Below, piece after piece: positions 5,606-9,474 of a stretch of DNA of 9,474 bases. Numbering within the stretch: the stretch's first letter is position 1; each line of letters opens with the position of its first letter. The translations under genes were made by a program, and so were the position numbers. The stretch comes from Chitinophaga pinensis (GTDB lineage Bacteria > Bacteroidota > Bacteroidia > M30B66). A model generated the notes under the pieces. That model saw only the letters and a list, made by a program, of their open reading frames with translations, searched no databases and was not told the DNA's origin. The stretch lies in NCBI GenBank assembly GCA_943333015.1, contig CALQRR010000031.1, forward strand, positions 1-9,474. The letters run 5' to 3'.

Positions 5606-7411
5606 CTAGTGTATTATTGAAAATCGCATAGTTTTTACCTGAGTGCCGTCAAAATCGCGAATCAGATATATACCAGCAGGCGCCTCTGATACATCGAGCT
5701 GTAAGGAGTTTGTAGAAACGGAACCGCTTCGGATCAACCGCCCATCCATGGAGAATACTTGCCAAGAATGCGATGCGTTTTTATCAGGAAAAACAACCTG
5801 AAATATTCCCTGGGTTGGATTTGGATAAACGAGCAAGGGTTGATTTTGCACCTCTTCAATCTGCACAGTTCCACAAACAATGGGGCGAATGGCCAACGAA
5901 ATGGGTGATTCGAATGTTTCAGCAGCACTGAATTCAAACCATTGTTCCGAATCATTTTTCAACCAGGCGCTGTTCACGTTAACGGAATCAATCTGATTCG
6001 AATAAACGGCCATGGTGTCTTCCGGTATGTCGCTGGTAAAAAAGCCGACATAGAAATTCCCGGTTACGATTGGACTGCCGGGGATGATTACATCCGTGAA
6101 TGAGAAATTATCGACATTGTTGATGATCTGATCATATGAAATAAGTGCTTCCCCTATGAGAACACCTGGGCTACCCAAGGGACTTACCCCCGAATCGTCC
6201 CATACGGCAACACGCAATGAGCTTGATCCGGAAGCGGCAAACGCATAAGCAAAATCAAAACGAATTGCGTCCACTGTGCTGGGTTCTGCAACAAAATGCT
6301 TATCGGCAAAAGCTAAATCACCACGAGAATTCGTTCCGGTGAAGAACCCGGTATCGGTTGGTACGATTTCATTTGATAAATAATAGACCAGTCCATCTCC
6401 ACCCACAATATTATTGAGTGTATCGCATTCTTGAACAATCGGTGGCGTTTGACAGCCCAATGAAAACGGAATACTGGAACGAATGCCGTTGAGCGTGGCA
6501 AGCATTCGGTTTTTCTGTCCGGCAGTGAAAATATTCATGCAATTATCATCGGTGTAGTCCATGAAATTCATGAACATATCACCACCATTCCCGCAAGAAT
6601 TTGTGGTTAAAGCGGGGCACCCGAAATTGGGACCGCTTTGATTGGGCGTATCGTTGACCTGATCTGTACCCGCACATGGATCAGAGCTGTTTTCATCATC
6701 GCCCCAGGTATGAAGCAAATTGAGCCAATGACCCACTTCATGCGTGGCAGTCCTGCCTTTGTTATAGGGGCCTTGCACATTTCCGGTGCGACCGAAATGC
6801 TTGTAAACGATAACCACACCATCTTCATCGGGAGAGGAAGTGGCAGGCAACGTAGCAAACCCAATGACCGGATTTGCCAGGTTGCATACCCAAATATTGA
6901 GGTACTTATCGTTGGGCCAGGCATTTTTCCCACCTGTAGCTGCATGCTTAACAGCACCACCCAAAGGAAATGTAACAGCAGTGGTTGGTGTGCGGGTGAT
7001 GCCATTTGTAGGCTGATTGTTAGGATCGCGTTGTGCCAAACAAAACTGTATTTCACAGTTGGCTGCAACACCTTGAAATGCAGCTGGTGTTTGAGAAGCA
7101 TCTGCATTTAATCGAGCATAATCTTCATTTAGGACGTCAATCTGGGATTGTACCTGACTGTCGGAAATATTTTCACCGGAAGCATTGTAAACCACATGCA
7201 CCACCACCGGAATCGTAATCACCGCTCGTGAACCATCCTGCCCATGAAGTGTGATCCAGTCGCGGATTTGACTTTCTATGAGTAGCCGGTTTTGTTCTAG
7301 TTGAGGAGTATTCTGAACAGATGTTGCGTATAATTCCATTGTACCACAGCTGCGTTGAGCCTGCACGGGCAACACAAGTACGAACATCAAAAAGGCAAAA
7401 AGAAACTTCAT
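5606..7411 (-). CDS. Secreted M43-family (cytophagalysin-like) zinc metalloprotease with T9SS sorting tail
   Basis: A complete 601-residue extracellular metallopeptidase. Residues 1-18 are a Sec signal peptide with probable cleavage after VQA. The pro-region (about 19-60) includes Cys22 in SCGTME, a possible zinc-blocking residue, though this is speculative. The catalytic domain (about 64-300) holds HEVGHWLNLLH at 224-234 (zinc ligands H224, H228, H234; catalytic E225) and the Met-turn NFMDY at 282-286, with several cysteines between them that probably form disulfides. Residues about 310-520 form a beta-sandwich region of unassigned family. The type A T9SS sorting domain starts at VYPNP (528-532) and ends at 601. 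Its catalytic half closely resembles the protease at the left edge, but this one lacks the PKD domain. It is divergent from the response regulator gene; the substrate is unknown. Confidence 0.93.
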   Translation of the reverse strand: MKFLFAFLMFVLVLPVQAQRSCGTMELYATSVQNTPQLEQNRLLIESQIRDWITLHGQDGSRAVITIPVVVHVVYNASGENISDSQVQSQIDVLNEDYARLNADASQTPAAFQGVAANCEIQFCLAQRDPNNQPTNGITRTPTTAVTFPLGGAVKHAATGGKNAWPNDKYLNIWVCNLANPVIGFATLPATSSPDEDGVVIVYKHFGRTGNVQGPYNKGRTATHEVGHWLNLLHTWGDDENSSDPCAGTDQVNDTPNQSGPNFGCPALTTNSCGNGGDMFMNFMDYTDDNCMNIFTAGQKNRMLATLNGIRSSIPFSLGCQTPPIVQECDTLNNIVGGDGLVYYLSNEIVPTDTGFFTGTNSRGDLAFADKHFVAEPSTVDAIRFDFAYAFAASGSSSLRVAVWDDSGVSPLGSPGVLIGEALISYDQIINNVDNFSFTDVIIPGSPIVTGNFYVGFFTSDIPEDTMAVYSNQIDSVNVNSAWLKNDSEQWFEFSAAETFESPISLAIRPIVCGTVQIEEVQNQPLLVYPNPTQGIFQVVFPDKNASHSWQVFSMDGRLIRSGSVSTNSLQLDVSEAPAGIYLIRDFDGTQVKTMRFSIIH

Positions 7412-7560
7412 AAAGAGAGTATGTTTTCGGTTATTCAGGTTATACTTCTCATTGGAGAAAGCAAATTGAATAGGTATACGAATTTACAGAAAGGTGGTTT
7501 TATAGCCGTGACAAACTTTCGGAGTTGTGAACATGGCGCTGTTTCCTGTTTCTTTGTGGA
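7412..7560. promoter_or_regulatory. Divergent intergenic region between the M43 protease and the response regulator
   Basis: These 149 bases must hold both start regions. I see no perfect TAnnTTTG box on either strand. One-mismatch candidates are TCAATTTG on the minus strand (7462-7469, toward the protease) and TTTCTTTG on the plus strand (7549-7556, very close to the regulator ATG). GGTTAT occurs twice as a direct repeat with a 9-base period (7429-7434 and 7438-7443), close to the protease start; such a repeat could be a regulator site. No small gene or RNA is evident. Confidence 0.35.
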
Positions 7561-8268
7561 ATGGCATACAGGATTTTATTGGCGGAAGATGAAGAAAGTC
7601 TGCGTGAGGTCATTGAACTGAACCTTGAACTCGAAGGATATCAGGTGGTTTCGGTAGAAGATGGACGCGCTGCGCTCGATAAAGCTTTGAATGAGCGATT
7701 TGATCTGATTATGCTCGATGTGATGATACCTCTCGTTGATGGATTCGCCGTGTGTGAAAAAATACGTCTCGAAAATCAGGAAGTTCCAATCATTTTTCTC
7801 ACTGCCAAAAACACAAGTACTGACCGGGTGCAAGGTCTTCGATTGGGTGCAGATGATTATTTGTCAAAACCGTTTAATCTGGAAGAGTTGCTTTTACGGG
7901 TGCAGTCCTTGATTAAACGTGGAATTGACCGATCACGTTCGGCCAAAGAAATTTCTGAATACCATTTTGGCGAGAATCGCATCGATTTCTCCCGATATGA
8001 AATCAAAACCTTTCGTGGAGAGACAATTACCTTGTCGAAAAAAGAAATTCAGTTATTGAAACTTCTGATAGACCGCAAAGGGGAAGTGGTATCGCGTAGA
8101 CAGATATTGGAGAAAGTCTGGGGATATGATATTTTTCCCTCAACCCGTACCATTGACAATTACATCCTAGCCTTCCGTAAATATTTTGAAAAGAATCCGA
8201 GAGAACCCGAGTTCTTTCATTCGATCCGAAGTGTTGGCTATAAATTCACCGAAGAGATCATCGACTAA
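7561..8268 (+). CDS. OmpR/PhoB-family two-component response regulator, no adjacent kinase
   Basis: A cytoplasmic transcription factor of 235 residues, the usual length of this family. The receiver domain (about 3-118) has the acidic pair E9/D10, the phospho-acceptor D53 in IMLDVMIP, the switch residues T81 and Y100, and K103 in the LSKPF loop. The C-terminal winged helix (about 135-232) has the conserved KEIQLLKLLIDRKGEVVSRR helices, a recognition-helix block RTIDNYILAFRKYF, and the wing motif SIRSVGYKF. Its closest named relatives by eye are RprY/KdpE/PhoB-type regulators, but the target genes cannot be read from the sequence. No histidine kinase gene lies on either side: upstream is the divergent M43 protease, downstream a convergent T9SS cargo gene overlapping by 11 bases. 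The ATG at 7561 follows an in-frame stop at 7528 and lacks a clear Shine-Dalgarno site. Confidence 0.94.
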   Translation: MAYRILLAEDEESLREVIELNLELEGYQVVSVEDGRAALDKALNERFDLIMLDVMIPLVDGFAVCEKIRLENQEVPIIFLTAKNTSTDRVQGLRLGADDYLSKPFNLEELLLRVQSLIKRGIDRSRSAKEISEYHFGENRIDFSRYEIKTFRGETITLSKKEIQLLKLLIDRKGEVVSRRQILEKVWGYDIFPSTRTIDNYILAFRKYFEKNPREPEFFHSIRSVGYKFTEEIID

Positions 8269-9474
8269 CCATAAACAAGCGCGGTCCCTCCTGCCCTGCT
8301 GCATGTACATTTAGAAAATAAACACCGGCTGCAAGGTCCGGGAATTCCAATTGCTGAGATGGAGCTCCAGAGAGAAACTGCTTGAAAAGTACTCTTCCGG
8401 AAGGATCAAAAAGGGAAACCTGAGCAGCCGTTTCAATGCCTTCTAAAGTGATCAATCCACTGTTCCAAGGCTGAGGAAAGACGCGAAATTTCAATCGTTC
8501 GGTTGCTTCATTTAAGCCAACATTGGTAAAGAATACATTCGCTGATAAAGCAGAACATCCCGATGCATTTTCGACCATTACAGAATAGTTACCTGGCATA
8601 CTTGGTTCGAAAGAAATTACATTATCACTTCCGCTCATCACCACACCATCGAGCAGCCAAATCCAGTCTATTCCAGCACCCGGATTAGAAAATAACTCTC
8701 CGGTAACCGGATTGAAAAAGACCGAAGGAACTTCTGGATTGTTTGCAATCAAGACGTTTTGAAATGCAGAGAAAGCAACACAGCCAGCATCATTGCGAAC
8801 TTCCACTTGGTATGAACCAGAAGCCGATGTGGTGATGGCAGAACCATTGGAACCAAAAAGCTGCGAGCTATTGGCATACCATTGCTGAAACGGAGCCGGA
8901 TCAATAGAGAGCAGAATGGAATCTCCCGCACAAGCGAGTGAATCTGAAAACTGAATAACGGGTGCTTCCGGAGAGGCAAAAACAATTACTGTATCAGTGT
9001 TGGTAAATGAAAGGCCGACTTGTGTTCCTATCGTATAGGACCCATAGCCTTCGTTGGTGTTGAAATTGAACGTTCCGGGCGCTGTGACTTGGAAAATTGC
9101 CGTTCCAAGATCGTCGTTGGAAGTAATTAGGTCCTCATCAAAAAAAGATAAACTGAAAGAAGGTTCGTTAATGACATAACTCAAATCCGATTGCGAAAAA
9201 GCAGTTGTGTTATCAATCGTTCCGCTTTGTTGAGAGGAGGAACCCACCGTATATTGAAAAAAGATATCTGGAGATCCTGTGCAGGTTCCGATAAACGGAA
9301 TGGACGGCTCTTCCAAATCACCACACCAATTAGAACCGGTTGCATTGAATGTAACACTTTGCAGGACGTAATTGAGTAAATCTGTTTGCAGACTTACCGT
9401 ATAGGTATCGGGAATTTGGTACAGCTGAGCAGCTGGGATAAAATCGGTAGAGGTATTTCCATTCCCGAAATCCC
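8258..9474 (-). CDS. Large surface protein with PKD-like, C2-like and Ig-like segments and T9SS sorting tail, 5' truncated
   Basis: The frame stays open to the right edge, so the N-terminus and signal peptide are missing; 404 codons are visible. Numbering from the first complete codon: residues 1-33 look like the end of a PKD domain (DFGNGNTSTD, then DTYTVSL). Residues about 34-165 form a beta region containing DEDL at 112-115 and NDDLG at 119-123, a pattern resembling a C2 calcium-binding loop. Two Ig/PKD-like repeats of about 65-70 residues follow (around 176-240 and 247-316), each ending in a GC-x-A/S pattern (C231, C306). The T9SS sorting domain begins at VFPQP (331-335), a variant of the usual xYPNP, and runs to 404. 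No catalytic motif is visible; an adhesin or the accessory tail of an unseen enzyme are both possible. The TTG at 9316 is not a credible start. Its stop overlaps the response regulator's 3' end. Confidence 0.85.
   Translation of the reverse strand, partial: DFGNGNTSTDFIPAAQLYQIPDTYTVSLQTDLLNYVLQSVTFNATGSNWCGDLEEPSIPFIGTCTGSPDIFFQYTVGSSSQQSGTIDNTTAFSQSDLSYVINEPSFSLSFFDEDLITSNDDLGTAIFQVTAPGTFNFNTNEGYGSYTIGTQVGLSFTNTDTVIVFASPEAPVIQFSDSLACAGDSILLSIDPAPFQQWYANSSQLFGSNGSAITTSASGSYQVEVRNDAGCVAFSAFQNVLIANNPEVPSVFFNPVTGELFSNPGAGIDWIWLLDGVVMSGSDNVISFEPSMPGNYSVMVENASGCSALSANVFFTNVGLNEATERLKFRVFPQPWNSGLITLEGIETAAQVSLFDPSGRVLFKQFLSGAPSQQLEFPDLAAGVYFLNVHAAGQEGPRLFMVSR

Noticed and set aside
3884..5607. The palindromic hexamer AGCGCT at the ends of two minus-strand genes (3884-3889 and 5602-5607).
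   Set aside because: Two six-base matches are expected by chance, and no longer shared sequence surrounds them.
6607..7111. Long open frames on both strands (about 157-166 codons) inside the second M43 protease.
   Set aside because: They lie within a clearly real gene, and their translations show no recognisable domain or plausible start; they are frame shadows.
7561..8268. Assignment as PorX, the known T9SS response regulator.
   Set aside because: PorX does not have an OmpR-type winged-helix output domain; this protein clearly does.
9314..9316. Minus-strand TTG as the start of the right-edge cargo protein.
   Set aside because: The frame continues to the edge with PKD-like sequence, so the gene is truncated by the window.

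Overview
The window comes from a member of the Bacteroidota, most likely a Flavobacteriales- or Sphingobacteriia/Chitinophagia-type organism; the exact family cannot be fixed from this sequence. The evidence is three proteins that end in type A type IX secretion (T9SS) sorting domains, a PheS with a CxxC-x4-CxxC insert standing apart from pheT, a futalosine-pathway menaquinone gene, little use of Shine-Dalgarno sites, and TAnnTTTG-like promoter elements. Base composition is moderate and looks even across the window. I saw no insertion sequence, phage gene, tRNA, rRNA or CRISPR array.

Layout. Bases 1-1957 (+) hold the 3' part of a secreted M43 metalloprotease with a PKD domain and a T9SS tail; its start lies left of the window. 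A small conserved-looking soluble protein of unknown function (1957-2343, +) starts on its stop codon (TAATG). A small lipoprotein gene (2330-2695, -) converges on that gene and overlaps it by 14 bases. Next is pheS (2832-3863, +), the alpha subunit of phenylalanyl-tRNA synthetase. Convergent to pheS is a two-gene minus-strand unit: mqnE (4403-5545, aminofutalosine synthase of menaquinone biosynthesis) followed after 10 bases by a stand-alone biotin carboxyl carrier protein (3889-4392). Then comes a second, complete M43 protease with signal peptide and T9SS tail (5606-7411, -). Divergent from it is an OmpR-type response regulator without an adjacent kinase (7561-8268, +). The window ends inside a large minus-strand multidomain surface protein (8258-9474, 5' end missing) with a PKD-like segment, a C2-like segment, two Ig/PKD-like repeats and a T9SS tail.

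How the genes fit together. Housekeeping genes (pheS, mqnE, the biotin carrier) are interleaved with T9SS cargo genes. The two M43 proteases are paralogues: they share the catalytic architecture but carry different domains between the protease and the sorting signal. They should be exported by Sec, pass the outer membrane through T9SS and act outside the cell on proteins. The response regulator lies between two cargo genes and could regulate one of them, but nothing here proves it. Coding density is high: the longest gaps are about 136 bases (before pheS) and 149 bases (before the response regulator), and two convergent pairs overlap at their 3' ends. I found no convincing new defence or mobile system. 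The best leads are the TAATG-coupled unknown gene, the mqnE-biotin carrier pairing, and the C2-like/PKD cargo protein.
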